Source: Streptococcus oralis (lineage in GTDB: Bacteria > Bacillota > Bacilli > Lactobacillales > Streptococcaceae). From it: a stretch of DNA of 64,000 nucleotides. Positions within the stretch are counted from its first letter, which is position 1, and the number at the start of each line of letters is the position of its first letter. Of this stretch, positions 55,179 to 64,000 are shown one piece after another. Where the stretch lies: positions 806,001 to 870,000 of the forward strand of contig NZ_CP023507.1 of the NCBI RefSeq assembly GCF_002386345.1, given 5' to 3'. The notes under the pieces were generated by a model. It searched no databases. It worked only from the letters and a program-made list of their open reading frames with translations, and had not been told where the DNA came from. A program made the position numbers and the translations under genes.

Positions 55179-57464
55179 ATGTATAGTTACCCTGTAGTCA
55201 TCCATTTTCACCGAAAAAATGGGGATTATGCCGCTTGTTCATTCAGTAGAAAACAGGCAGATGTTAAAGAAAATTTGTATTATGAAAATGATTATTTTGG
55301 AGCAAAATTCTCCTTTACAGTCACAAGTGCAGAAAGGCTCGATACTTTGACCTTTTCTGTCGAAATAGATGGAAAGACAAAAGACTATCTTCTACGGTTT
55401 AACTATTATCCACTGTTGACTGAGGTTTGGATCTTAGATGGTGATGAGACGGTTTATTATTCAGAAAATCCTGCCATTGCAAGTCCTTACTATAAAGATC
55501 GAAACCCGTTTTCTTTTGATAAAGCCTTTCACAGTGAAAGTTTTGATCATCATTGGGGATACCAAGGAGAGTTGGGTTATAGTATCTCAGACTACCAGAC
55601 AAGCTTTAAACTCTGGGCTCCAACAGCTACAGCAGTCCAAGTGGTCGTTTATGAAAATACAAGTAACGACGCGCCGATTTGGAAAACCTTTAATCTAAAG
55701 CGAGGGAATAGCTATTCATACAGTCATAAGTACAATACCATTGGTGTTTGGAGTGTAGACCTGGATGAAAATCTTGCAGGTAAAGCTTATCAGTATCAGA
55801 TTGAGTTTCCGCACCACCAGACTTTGACACGAGATCCTTACACTATCGCTACAAGTCCTGACGGGAAACGTTCTGTCATCCTATCTCAGCAAGATAGACA
55901 GGTAGAAGGATTTAAAGTCAAACATGGGACAGATGCTCCTTGGCGTTTGGAAAACCCATGTAAAGCCGTTATCTGTGAGATGCACATTCGTGATTTTACA
56001 AAATCACCGACATCTGGAGTTCCAGAAAATCTTCGAGGGACCTTCCTTGGGGCTGCCCAGAGTGGAACGGCTAACCAGTATGGGCAAGCAACAACCTTTG
56101 ACTATATCAAAGAACTCGGCTGTAATTATGTTCAGCTCCAACCAATCTTTGATCGTCATAAGGAATACGATGAAGACGGAAATGTAACCTATAACTGGGG
56201 TTATGACCCTCAAAACTACAATGCGCCAGAACCAAGTTTCTCTAGTAACTCAGATGATCCTGGACAGGTTATTCGAGACCTCAAAACCATGATTCAGGCT
56301 TATCATGATGCAGGAATCGGTGTCATTATGGATGTTGTTTATAACCATACCTTCTCAACGGTCGATGCACCTTTCCAAACAACTGTTCCTGATTATTACT
56401 ATCGTATGAATCCAGATGGAACCTTCCAAAACGGAACAGGTGTTGGAAATGAAACCGCAAGCGAACACGAAATGTACCGCAAGTATATGATTGACTCACT
56501 CCTTTATTGGGTGAAAGAATACAATATTGACGGTTTCCGTTTCGACTTGATGGGAATTCATGATGTCAAAACCATGCAGGCAATTCGTTGGGCACTTGAT
56601 GAAGTTGATCCACGTATTATCACCTATGGAGAAGGTTGGGATATGGGGACCGGTCTTGCACCTTACGACAAGGCCAAGAAGGACAATGCCTACCAGATGC
56701 CAAATATTGGATTCTTCAATGATGATCAGCGTGATGCCATCAAAGGAGGAGAAGTTTATGGCTCAATCAAGGCAGGATTTGTTAGTGGTGCAGCTACAGA
56801 ACCGATTGTAGCCAAAGCTATTCTTGGTAGCCGAGAGTTGGGTTCATATCTTAGTCCCAACCAAGTTCTTAACTACGTGGAAGCCCATGATAATTACAAC
56901 TTGCATGATTTGTTAGTAACCCTTCATCCAGATCACAGTTCAGATAAGATTATGCGACAGGTTGAGACAGCAACAGCGATGAGCATTCTTATGCAAGGCA
57001 TGTCCTTTATAGAGCTGGGGCAAGAATTTGGTCGTACCAAACTCCTTGCTACAGGAGAAAATGGCGAGCTAACTGCGGCAGATAGAGAACGGGCCATGAA
57101 TAGTTACAATGCTCCAGATAGTGTCAACCAGGTCAACTGGGATTTAATCAATGAGAGACAAGAAAGCATTGACTTTATTCGCCAGATTATTCGCCTAAAA
57201 AAACAAACACGTGCTTTCTCTTATCCTACATACGAAGAAGTTTATCGTCATGTCTTCGTCCATACAGCTGCTGAAAATAGTGGGTGGATTGTTTACGAAA
57301 TTCACGGTGGAGCAGAGCACTTATTGGTGGTATTCAATGCCAAGGGAACTTCCTTCTACTTTGAAAATGCGGGAAATCTTGAAATGCTTGTGTCCAACAG
57401 TCGTTCTCAAGAGTCTAATGTGATTGATGATATCAGCGTTGCAGTCTTGAAGGTACTTTCATAG
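55179..57464 (+). CDS. pulA: Type I pullulanase, intracellular
   Basis: This 761-residue GH13 enzyme cuts alpha-1,6 branches in glycogen-derived limit dextrins or pullulan. It has an N-terminal domain (about 1-110), a CBM48-like domain (about 125-225, FKLWAPTATAV), then the catalytic barrel. Signatures are YNWGYDPQNYNAPE (the pullulanase YNWGYDP box), GVIMDVVYNHT, nucleophile Asp in GFRFDLMGIHD, acid/base Glu in TYGEGWD and VEAHDNYNLHD. No signal peptide or LPxTG, so it differs from the surface pullulanase of streptococci. Its place beside gapN and glg fits glycogen breakdown. Confidence 0.94.
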   Translation: MYSYPVVIHFHRKNGDYAACSFSRKQADVKENLYYENDYFGAKFSFTVTSAERLDTLTFSVEIDGKTKDYLLRFNYYPLLTEVWILDGDETVYYSENPAIASPYYKDRNPFSFDKAFHSESFDHHWGYQGELGYSISDYQTSFKLWAPTATAVQVVVYENTSNDAPIWKTFNLKRGNSYSYSHKYNTIGVWSVDLDENLAGKAYQYQIEFPHHQTLTRDPYTIATSPDGKRSVILSQQDRQVEGFKVKHGTDAPWRLENPCKAVICEMHIRDFTKSPTSGVPENLRGTFLGAAQSGTANQYGQATTFDYIKELGCNYVQLQPIFDRHKEYDEDGNVTYNWGYDPQNYNAPEPSFSSNSDDPGQVIRDLKTMIQAYHDAGIGVIMDVVYNHTFSTVDAPFQTTVPDYYYRMNPDGTFQNGTGVGNETASEHEMYRKYMIDSLLYWVKEYNIDGFRFDLMGIHDVKTMQAIRWALDEVDPRIITYGEGWDMGTGLAPYDKAKKDNAYQMPNIGFFNDDQRDAIKGGEVYGSIKAGFVSGAATEPIVAKAILGSRELGSYLSPNQVLNYVEAHDNYNLHDLLVTLHPDHSSDKIMRQVETATAMSILMQGMSFIELGQEFGRTKLLATGENGELTAADRERAMNSYNAPDSVNQVNWDLINERQESIDFIRQIIRLKKQTRAFSYPTYEEVYRHVFVHTAAENSGWIVYEIHGGAEHLLVVFNAKGTSFYFENAGNLEMLVSNSRSQESNVIDDISVAVLKVLS

Positions 57465-57473
57465 TAAATACTA

Positions 57474-57507
57474 CAAAAAGGTTTAGTTAATTCTAGACCT
57501 TTTTTGA
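57474..57507 (+). terminator. Terminator of pulA
   Basis: AAAAAGGTTTAG (57475-57486) pairs with CTAGACCTTTTT (57493-57504; one G-U), followed by T residues. Confidence 0.82.
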
Positions 57508-57602
57508 TTTTTATTGAAAAATCAATATCTAATAGGAATAAATTTCAAATAATTTGAAGAATCAAGTTTGTGAAAAAAATATCAATATTTTCCAAAAAGG
57601 GG

Positions 57603-57630
57603 TTGTAATTTTCTGAAAATTTGATAAAAT
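57603..57630 (+). promoter_or_regulatory. Promoter of gapN
   Basis: TTGTAA (57603-57608), 16-nt spacer, extended -10 TTGATAAAAT (TAAAAT at 57625-57630). Confidence 0.55.
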
Positions 57631-57661
57631 AAGTTTTAATCATTTTCAGGAGGAAGAGAAT

Positions 57662-59086
57662 TTGACACATTATCAGAATTTAGTGAATGGAAAATGGAAA
57701 TCATCAGAGAATGTAATTGCCATCTATTCTCCCATCAATCAGGACAAGCTAGGTACAGTACCAGCTATGAGTCAGGCTGAAGTAGATGAGGCTATGAAAG
57801 CAGCGCGTGCAGCTCTCCCAGCATGGCGTGATTTAGCACCAGTTGAGCGTGCAGCCTATTTGCATAAGACAGCAGACATTTTGGAACGTGATAAAGAGAA
57901 AATTGGTACAATTCTTGCTAAGGAGGTTGCAAAAGGAATTAAAGCAGCCATAGGAGAAGTAGTACGTACAGCAGACTTAATTCGTTTTGCTGCTGAGGAA
58001 GGACTCCGTATCACTGGACAAGCAATGGAAGGTGGCGGTTTTGAAGCTGCAAGTAAAAATAAACTAGCCGTTGTTCGTCGTGAGCCAGTTGGAGTGGTGT
58101 TAGCTATCGCGCCATTTAACTACCCAGTAAACCTTTCTGGATCTAAGATTGCTCCGGCATTGATTGCCGGAAATGTCGTTATGTTTAAACCACCAACACA
58201 AGGATCTATTTCTGGTCTCTTGTTGGCTAAAGCATTTGACGAAGCCGGAATCCCAGCAGGTGTCTTTAACACCATCACTGGACGTGGTTCTGAAATCGGA
58301 GACTACATCATCGAACACAAGGAAGTGAACTTCATTAACTTTACAGGTTCAACACCGATTGGGGAGCGTATTGGTCGTTTAGCTGGTATGCGCCCAATTA
58401 TGCTGGAGCTTGGTGGGAAAGATGCAGCAATTGTCTTAGAAGATGCAGATTTAGAAAATGCAGCCAAGCAAATCGTAGGTGGAGCCTTTAGCTACTCTGG
58501 TCAGCGTTGTACTGCTATTAAGCGTGTTTTGGTTGTGGAAAGCGTCGCAGACAGATTGGCTGAATTACTCCAAGCTGAAGTTGCTAAGCTAACAGTCGGT
58601 GATCCATTTGACAATGCAGATATCACACCTGTTATTGATAATGCTTCAGCTGATTTCATCTGGGGATTGATTCAGGACGCTCAAGAAAAGGGTGCCAAAG
58701 CGCTCAGCCCGATCAAACGTGAGAACAATCTCATTTGGCCAGGACTTTTTGATTATGTCACAAGAGATATGAAATTAGCCTGGGAAGAACCATTTGGACC
58801 TGTTCTCCCAATTATTCGAGTTGCAGATGCCAATGAAGCACTTGAAATTGCTAATGAATCGGAGTTCGGCCTTCAATCCTCAGTCTTTACAAATGACTTT
58901 AAGAAGGCGTTTGAAATTGCTGAAAAACTTGAAGTGGGTACCGTTCATATTAATAATAAAACACAACGTGGACCAGATAATTTCCCATTCCTTGGTGTAA
59001 AAGGTTCTGGTGCAGGAGTTCAAGGAATTAAATATAGTATCGAAGCGATGACAAATGTTAAATCCATTGTTTTTGATGTGAAATAA
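57662..59086 (+). CDS. gapN: NADP-dependent non-phosphorylating glyceraldehyde-3-phosphate dehydrogenase
   Basis: This 474-residue ALDH-family enzyme oxidises glyceraldehyde-3-P directly to 3-phosphoglycerate with NADP+, an important NADPH source in streptococci. The general-base Glu is in MLELGGKDAA (about 248), the nucleophile Cys in SGQRCTAIKR (about 283), with NFTGSTPIGERIG for cofactor. The start codon is TTG at 57662 behind AGGAGG with 8-nt spacing; the next in-frame ATG would remove conserved sequence. Confidence 0.96.
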   Translation: MTHYQNLVNGKWKSSENVIAIYSPINQDKLGTVPAMSQAEVDEAMKAARAALPAWRDLAPVERAAYLHKTADILERDKEKIGTILAKEVAKGIKAAIGEVVRTADLIRFAAEEGLRITGQAMEGGGFEAASKNKLAVVRREPVGVVLAIAPFNYPVNLSGSKIAPALIAGNVVMFKPPTQGSISGLLLAKAFDEAGIPAGVFNTITGRGSEIGDYIIEHKEVNFINFTGSTPIGERIGRLAGMRPIMLELGGKDAAIVLEDADLENAAKQIVGGAFSYSGQRCTAIKRVLVVESVADRLAELLQAEVAKLTVGDPFDNADITPVIDNASADFIWGLIQDAQEKGAKALSPIKRENNLIWPGLFDYVTRDMKLAWEEPFGPVLPIIRVADANEALEIANESEFGLQSSVFTNDFKKAFEIAEKLEVGTVHINNKTQRGPDNFPFLGVKGSGAGVQGIKYSIEAMTNVKSIVFDVK

Positions 59087-59090
59087 TTTA

Positions 59091-59128
59091 TAAAATCAGG
59101 AAAATAACTTCCTGATTTTATTTTTTTT
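59091..59128 (+). terminator. Terminator of gapN
   Basis: TAAAATCAGGAA (59091-59102) and TTCCTGATTTTA (59109-59120) form a perfect 12-bp stem followed by eight T. Confidence 0.9.
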
Positions 59129-59291
59129 AAAAAAATACAGTAGAAAATTGATAAAAAACGAATATTCTGGTATTATAATAAAAAAATATATGGAAATTGT
59201 TTCGTGTTCTATTTTCTGGATATCTTTTTTAAAATGCTAGGTAATTTTTTGAAGGCTTTCATAAAAAAATATGATTTCCTTCGTAAATTAC

Positions 59292-59342
59292 TTGAAAGTT
59301 ATCTTAAAAGAGTGTATAATAGAATTATAGAAAACGCTTACA
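59292..59342 (+). promoter_or_regulatory. glgBCDA promoter with candidate cre site
   Basis: TTGAAA (59292-59297), 17-nt spacer, perfect TATAAT (59315-59320). Just downstream, TAGAAAACGCTTACA (59328-59342) matches the CcpA cre consensus at all fixed positions but one, placed to block early transcription. The AAAGGGG ribosome site follows. Confidence 0.65.
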
Positions 59343-59358
59343 AAAGAAAGGGGATTGA

Positions 59359-61254
59359 ATGAATAATCAAGAAGCATTAAGAACCTTTACTACAGGTGAG
59401 AACTTTCACCTCCAGCATTATTTAGGAGCGCATAGAGAGGAGAAAAACGGAGAAATAGGCTATACTTTTAGGGTTTGGGCCCCAAATGCACAAGCAGTTC
59501 ATCTAGTTGGTGATTTTACCGATTGGGTTGAGAATCAGATTCCCATGGTTCGTAATGAAGCAGGTGTTTGGGAAGTCTTTACAAGTCAAGCCCATGAGGG
59601 TCAGATTTATAAATATCATATCACGCGTGCAAATGGTCACCAGATTATGAAGATCGATCCATTGGCAGTTTATTTTGAAGCTAGACCGGGTACAGGAGCA
59701 GTTCTGACCAATATCCGTGAAAAGAAATGGAAAGATGGCCTTTGGTTAGCACGTCGCAAACGTCTGGGATTTTTCGAGAGACCAGTTAATATATACGAGG
59801 CTCATGCAGGGTCTTGGAAGAGAAATCCAGATGGTAGTCCCTATACGTTTTCTCAACTGAAAGACGAGTTGATTCCATACTTAGTTGAGATGAACTATAC
59901 ACATATTGAGTTCATGCCTTTAATGGCTCACCCACTTGGATTGAGCTGGGGCTATCAACTTATGGGTTACTTTGCTTTTGAACATTCCTATGGTACACCT
60001 GAGGAATTCCAAGATTTCGTTGAAGAGTGTCATATAAATAACATTGGTGTTATCGTAGACTGGGTTCCAGGTCATTTCACTATTAATGATGATGCCTTGG
60101 CATATTATGACGGTACACCAACTTTTGAATACCAAGACCACAACAAGGCTCATAACTATGGTTGGGGTGCGCTGAATTTTGACCTCGGGAAAAATGAGGT
60201 CCAGTCTTTCCTGATTTCAAGTATTAAATTTTGGATTGATTTTTACCACTTAGATGGTATTCGGGTCGATGCAGTGAGCAATATGCTGTATCTAGATTAT
60301 GATAATGCTCCTTGGACTCCAAACAAAGACGGTGGAAACCTTAACTACGAGGGTTATTATTTCCTTCAACGTTTGAACACCGTTATCAAGCTTGCTCATC
60401 CAGATATCATGATGATTGCAGAAGAAAGTTCATCAGCAACAAAGATTACTGGTATGAAAGAAATGGGCGGCCTTGGGTTTGACTATAAATGGAATATGGG
60501 CTGGATGAACGATATTCTCCGTTTCTACGAGGAAGATCCGATTTATCGCAAGTATGACTTTAATCTTGTGACTTTCAGCTTTATGTATGTTTTCAATGAA
60601 AACTATCTCCTACCTTTCTCACACGATGAAGTGGTTCATGGCAAAAAGAGTATGATGCACAAGATGTGGGGGGATCGCTACAATCAGTTCGCAGGTCTGC
60701 GCAACCTCTACACCTATCAAATTTGTTATCCAGGTAAGAAACTCTTGTTCATGGGTAGTGAGTACGGACAATTCCTCGAGTGGAAGTCCGAGGAGCAGTT
60801 GGAGTGGTCTAATCTAGAAGATCCGATGAATGCCAAGATGAAGCATTTCACTTCACAACTGAATCAATTCTATAAAGACAATCGCTGTCTGTGGGAAATT
60901 GATACTAGTTATGATGGTATCGAGATTATCGATGCTGATAATAGAGATCAGAGTGTCCTTTCCTTTATTCGTAAGGGCAAGAAAGACGAAATGTTAGTCT
61001 GTGTCTTTAACATGGCACCAGTTGAACGTAAGGACTTTACGATTGGTTTACCTGTTGCAGGTATTTACGAAGAAGTTTGGAATACAGAATTAGAAGAATG
61101 GGGAGGTGTGTGGAAAGAGCACAATCAAACAGTTCAGACTCAAGAAGGCTTATGGAAGGATTATGAGCAGACTTTGACCTTTACCTTGCCTGCCATGGGA
61201 GCAAGCATCTGGAAGATCAAGCGTCGTTTGAAACCAGCTAGGAAAAAAGAATAA
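59359..61254 (+). CDS. glgB: 1,4-alpha-glucan branching enzyme
   Basis: This 631-residue GH13 enzyme introduces alpha-1,6 branches into glycogen. N-terminal CBM48 (about 30-120, [17 protein letters not shown]), catalytic barrel with [10 protein letters not shown], nucleophile Asp in [12 protein letters not shown], acid/base Glu in MIAEESSS and [12 protein letters not shown]. Length is on the short, single-N-domain side, normal for Firmicutes. First gene of the glg operon. Confidence 0.96.
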   Translation: MNNQEALRTFTTGENFHLQHYLGAHREEKNGEIGYTFRVWAPNAQAVHLVGDFTDWVENQIPMVRNEAGVWEVFTSQAHEGQIYKYHITRANGHQIMKIDPLAVYFEARPGTGAVLTNIREKKWKDGLWLARRKRLGFFERPVNIYEAHAGSWKRNPDGSPYTFSQLKDELIPYLVEMNYTHIEFMPLMAHPLGLSWGYQLMGYFAFEHSYGTPEEFQDFVEECHINNIGVIVDWVPGHFTINDDALAYYDGTPTFEYQDHNKAHNYGWGALNFDLGKNEVQSFLISSIKFWIDFYHLDGIRVDAVSNMLYLDYDNAPWTPNKDGGNLNYEGYYFLQRLNTVIKLAHPDIMMIAEESSSATKITGMKEMGGLGFDYKWNMGWMNDILRFYEEDPIYRKYDFNLVTFSFMYVFNENYLLPFSHDEVVHGKKSMMHKMWGDRYNQFAGLRNLYTYQICYPGKKLLFMGSEYGQFLEWKSEEQLEWSNLEDPMNAKMKHFTSQLNQFYKDNRCLWEIDTSYDGIEIIDADNRDQSVLSFIRKGKKDEMLVCVFNMAPVERKDFTIGLPVAGIYEEVWNTELEEWGGVWKEHNQTVQTQEGLWKDYEQTLTFTLPAMGASIWKIKRRLKPARKKE

Positions 61255-61411
61255 TGAGCTGTTGATGATATTTTTTAGATTTTAAAAACGGATGTACTTG
61301 TATTGGACTTGAAACACAAGAGAAATGGATTTCCTATTATTTTTATAAAAAGTTTGACTTCCGACCTTCTTTCGATTTTAACGTTCACATGTCTTTATAA
61401 AGGAGTAGAAA

Positions 61412-62554
61412 ATGAAGAATGAAATGCTAGCTTTGATCCTTGCGGGTGGGCAAGGAACACGTCTCGGAAAACTCACTCAAAGCATTGCCAAACCGGCAGT
61501 GCAATTCGGTGGGCGCTACCGTATCATTGACTTTGCTCTTTCCAACTGTGCAAACTCTGGAATCCATAATGTTGGTGTGATTACGCAATACCAACCTCTT
61601 GCTTTGAATAACCATATCGGAAATGGTTCTAGCTGGGGATTGGATGGTATCAATTCAGGTGTCTCTATTTTACAACCTTATTCAGCCAGCGAAGGAAACC
61701 GTTGGTTTGAAGGGACTAGTCACGCTATCTACCAAAACATTGACTACATCGACAGTGTTAATCCAGAGTATGTTTTGATTCTTTCTGGTGACCACATCTA
61801 CAAGATGGACTACGATGATATGCTTCAGTCCCACAAGGATAACAATGCCAGTTTGACAGTAGCTGTCCTAGACGTACCTCTCAAAGAAGCTAGCCGTTTT
61901 GGTATCATGAATACAGATGCCAATAACCGTATCGTTGAATTCGAAGAAAAACCTGCGCAACCTAAGTCTACAAAGGCTTCTATGGGGATTTATATCTTTG
62001 ACTGGAAACGGCTTCGCAATATGCTTGTAGCTGCTGAAAAGAGCAACGTCGATATGTCTGACTTCGGTAAGAACGTTATTCCTAACTATCTCGAGTCTGG
62101 TGAAAGTGTCTATGCTTATGAATTTAATGGCTATTGGAAAGATGTTGGTACGATTGAGTCACTTTGGGAAGCCAATATGGAGTACATTTCGCCAGAAAAC
62201 GCCTTGGATAGTCGCAATCGTCAGTGGAAAATTTACTCAAGAAACTTGATTTCACCACCAAACTACTTTGGTGCGCATGCACATGTTGAAGATTCATTGG
62301 TTGTGGATGGCTGTTTTGTAGATGGAACTGTTAAACGTTCGATTCTTTCAACAGAAGCACAAGTACGTGAAGGTGCCGAGGTCGTTGATTCTGTCATCAT
62401 GAGTGGAGCTATTATTGGGCATGGAGCAAAGATTACTCGTGCCATCATTGGTGAGGGTGCCATTATTGCAGACGGCGTAGAAATTGACGGAACTGACGAA
62501 GTACAAGTAGTAGGATACAATGAAGTAGTGGGGGTAGCAACAGATGAAGATTGA
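61412..62554 (+). CDS. glgC: Glucose-1-phosphate adenylyltransferase, catalytic subunit
   Basis: This 380-residue enzyme makes ADP-glucose from ATP and glucose-1-P. It has the nucleotidyltransferase start [42 protein letters not shown] (metal Asp), [10 protein letters not shown] and a C-terminal left-handed beta-helix (hexapeptide repeats, about 290-370). It overlaps glgD by 11 nt; the two are expected to form a heterotetramer. AAAGGAG precedes the start. Confidence 0.96.
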   Translation: MKNEMLALILAGGQGTRLGKLTQSIAKPAVQFGGRYRIIDFALSNCANSGIHNVGVITQYQPLALNNHIGNGSSWGLDGINSGVSILQPYSASEGNRWFEGTSHAIYQNIDYIDSVNPEYVLILSGDHIYKMDYDDMLQSHKDNNASLTVAVLDVPLKEASRFGIMNTDANNRIVEFEEKPAQPKSTKASMGIYIFDWKRLRNMLVAAEKSNVDMSDFGKNVIPNYLESGESVYAYEFNGYWKDVGTIESLWEANMEYISPENALDSRNRQWKIYSRNLISPPNYFGAHAHVEDSLVVDGCFVDGTVKRSILSTEAQVREGAEVVDSVIMSGAIIGHGAKITRAIIGEGAIIADGVEIDGTDEVQVVGYNEVVGVATDED

Positions 62555-63683
62555 TAAATATTCAGCCATTTTAGGAAACACAGTTGGTTTTCATGATATG
62601 TCAACGTTAACAGAACACCGTCCGGTAGCTAGCTTGCCTTTCGGTGGGAAATACCGTTTGATTGACTTCTCCCTTTCCAGTCTTGCAAATGCAGGTGTTC
62701 GTAGTATCTTTGGTATTTTCCAACAAGATAATATCAGCTCAGTTTTCGACCATATCCGTTCAGGTCGTGAATGGGGCTTGTCAACCCTTCTAAGTCACTA
62801 CTATCTAGGAATTTACAATACTCGTGTTGAAAGTAGTACAGTTGGAAAAGAGTATTACCAACAGCTTCTCACCTACTTGAGACGTTCAGGTTCAAACCAA
62901 ACCGTTTCGATTAACTGCGATGTGCTGGTGAATATTGACTTGAATCAAGTTTTCCACCTACACAATACAACAAAAGGTCCGATCACAGTTGTATATAAGA
63001 AACTTCCAAAGAAAGACATTTCAGATGTGAATGCTATTTTGGAAATCGATGAAACTGACCATGTTCGTTCGCACAAACTCTTTGATAATAAATCTACGGA
63101 TGAACTCTTCAACATGTCTACAGATATCTTTGTTGTGGACACTCCTTGGTTGATTGAACGACTTGAAGAAGAGGCTCAGAAAGAATATCCTGAAAAGTTG
63201 CGCTATGTTCTTCGCGATTTGGCTGTAAAAGAAGGTGCTTTTGCATACGAATACACAGGCTACTTAGCAAACATTCATTCTGTTCAGTCTTATTATCAAG
63301 CAAATATTGATATGCTTGAATCTAAAAAGTTCTACTCACTTTTCTCACCAAATCAAAAGATTTATACCAAAGTTAAGAATGAAGAACCAACCTACTATGC
63401 GAATACTTCAAAAGTAAGTACTTCTCAGTTTGCTTCTGGTAGTATCATTGAGGGTCAAGTAGTTCAGTCAGTCCTATCTCGTAACATTTATGTTCACAAA
63501 GATAGTGTGGTGAAGGACAGCATTTTATTCCCTCGTGTTGTGATTGGGCAAGGTGCCCAAGTTGAATTTGCCATTCTAGACAAGGGAGTTGAGGTTGCGG
63601 ACGGTGTTGTCATTCGAGGCACAGCAGAACATCCAGTTGTAGTGAAGAAGGGTGAAACAGTAACAGAGGATATTTATTCATGA
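62544..63683 (+). CDS. glgD: Glucose-1-phosphate adenylyltransferase, GlgD subunit
   Basis: This 379-residue homologue of GlgC begins [19 protein letters not shown]. The AGGxGTRL pyrophosphorylase loop is replaced by [11 protein letters not shown], so ATP binding in the usual way is unlikely and a regulatory role on GlgC is expected, as shown for Firmicute GlgD. The [19 protein letters not shown] block and C-terminal beta-helix are kept. It overlaps glgC by 11 nt and glgA by 4 nt. Confidence 0.95.
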   Translation: MKIDKYSAILGNTVGFHDMSTLTEHRPVASLPFGGKYRLIDFSLSSLANAGVRSIFGIFQQDNISSVFDHIRSGREWGLSTLLSHYYLGIYNTRVESSTVGKEYYQQLLTYLRRSGSNQTVSINCDVLVNIDLNQVFHLHNTTKGPITVVYKKLPKKDISDVNAILEIDETDHVRSHKLFDNKSTDELFNMSTDIFVVDTPWLIERLEEEAQKEYPEKLRYVLRDLAVKEGAFAYEYTGYLANIHSVQSYYQANIDMLESKKFYSLFSPNQKIYTKVKNEEPTYYANTSKVSTSQFASGSIIEGQVVQSVLSRNIYVHKDSVVKDSILFPRVVIGQGAQVEFAILDKGVEVADGVVIRGTAEHPVVVKKGETVTEDIYS

Positions 63684-64000
63684 AAATTTTATTTGTAGCG
63701 GCAGAAGGAGCACCCTTTTCAAAAACAGGTGGTTTGGGCGATGTCATTGGCGCACTTCCCAAATCACTTGTAAAAGCGGGGCACGAAGTTGCAGTTTTCT
63801 TGCCTTATTATGATATGGTAGAAGCTAAGTTCGGTGACCAGATCGAGGATGTTCTCCACTTTGAAGTTAGTGTAGGATGGCGTAGACAGTACTGTGGTAT
63901 TAAGAAAACGGTCTTGAATGGGGTTACTTTCTACTTCATTGATAATCAGTATTATTTCTTCCGTGGTCATGTGTACGGTGATTTTGACGACGGTGAACGC
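63680..64000 (+). CDS. glgA: Glycogen synthase, N-terminal part (3' end cut by window)
   Basis: The first 107 codons are visible. The product begins [22 protein letters not shown], the ADP-glucose-binding KTGGL motif of GT5 starch/glycogen synthases near residue 15, then [20 protein letters not shown]. It extends linear glucan from ADP-glucose. The ATG overlaps the glgD stop (ATGA), giving a coupled glgC-glgD-glgA set. Confidence 0.95.
   Translation, partial: MKILFVAAEGAPFSKTGGLGDVIGALPKSLVKAGHEVAVFLPYYDMVEAKFGDQIEDVLHFEVSVGWRRQYCGIKKTVLNGVTFYFIDNQYYFFRGHVYGDFDDGER

Overview
The window is chromosomal DNA of a low-GC Gram-positive coccus. It is best explained as a Mitis-group Streptococcus (S. 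mitis, S. oralis or S. infantis type, related to but not identical with S. pneumoniae). Reasons are the vicRKX operon with a WalK that lacks an extracellular domain, a MutY without Fe-S cysteines, the fused two-receptor GlnP, split coaB and coaC, niaR/niaX, gapN beside the glg operon, and gene blocks whose order matches what I remember of S. pneumoniae (ftsY-zwf-glnQ-glnP-uvrB, mutY-vicRKX, relQ-nadK-rlu-pta, pulA-gapN-glgBCDA). The species call is inference from recall; no search was run.

Layout. 1-1.6 kb: accessory pair of a coiled-coil, tail-anchored protein (cut by the window edge) and a CbxX-type AAA+ ATPase. 1.7-4.7 kb: palindromic putative operator, a 36-codon ORF and a BceAB-type ABC transporter. 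4.7-8.6 kb: VIT-family transporter, two Cof-type HAD phosphatases and ftsY. 8.6-13.1 kb (minus strand): zwf and the GlnPQ amino-acid importer. 13.3-20.9 kb: uvrB followed by a variable region with an acyltransferase, a displaced uvrB 3' end, a flavodoxin-fold oxidoreductase, two GNATs, three tandem paralogous membrane proteins, a fourth membrane protein and a NUDIX hydrolase. 20.9-24.3 kb: niacin (niaR, niaX) and CoA (coaB, coaC, ECF S component) genes. 24.4-27.1 kb: an AT-rich two-gene cassette of unknown function behind a consensus promoter. 27.2-32.1 kb: fhs, pcrA, radC. 32.1-36.8 kb (minus): rex and prs-cysteine desulfurase operons. 36.8-40.9 kb: CYTH protein, relQ, nadK, pseudouridine synthase, pta. 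41-45.1 kb: mutY and vicRKX. 45.1-47.3 kb (minus): thioredoxin-like protein and phosphoglucomutase. 47.7-55 kb: lipoprotein, ABC-F ATPase, Rgg regulator, MFS exporter, ligA. 55.2-64 kb: pulA, gapN and glgB-glgC-glgD-glgA (glgA cut by the window end).

How the genes fit together. Most of the window is housekeeping: DNA repair (uvrB, pcrA, radC, mutY, ligA), cofactor supply (NAD through niaX/niaR and nadK, CoA through coaB/coaC, C1 folate through fhs, NADPH through zwf and gapN), stress signalling (relQ, rex, vicRK), and glycogen turnover (pgm feeding glgC/glgD/glgA, glgB branching, pulA debranching). Candidate CcpA sites next to the glgB and pgm promoters would tie carbon storage to sugar supply.

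Most interesting points. (1) The 3' end of uvrB looks like a repeated insertion point: an old uvrB tail sits 1.2 kb downstream, and 22 bp of it recur exactly at the end of the next gene. (2) The two-gene cassette at 24.4-27.1 kb resembles an undescribed membrane-active or defence-type module. (3) A triplicated membrane-protein family lies at 18.4-20.0 kb. (4) Four genes (coaB, mutY, the ABC-F gene and ligA) have a -10 box exactly 6 nt before the ATG and no good Shine-Dalgarno, suggesting leaderless mRNAs. (5) A terminator hairpin contains the radC ribosome binding site. I saw no rRNA, tRNA, CRISPR array, insertion sequence or integrase.
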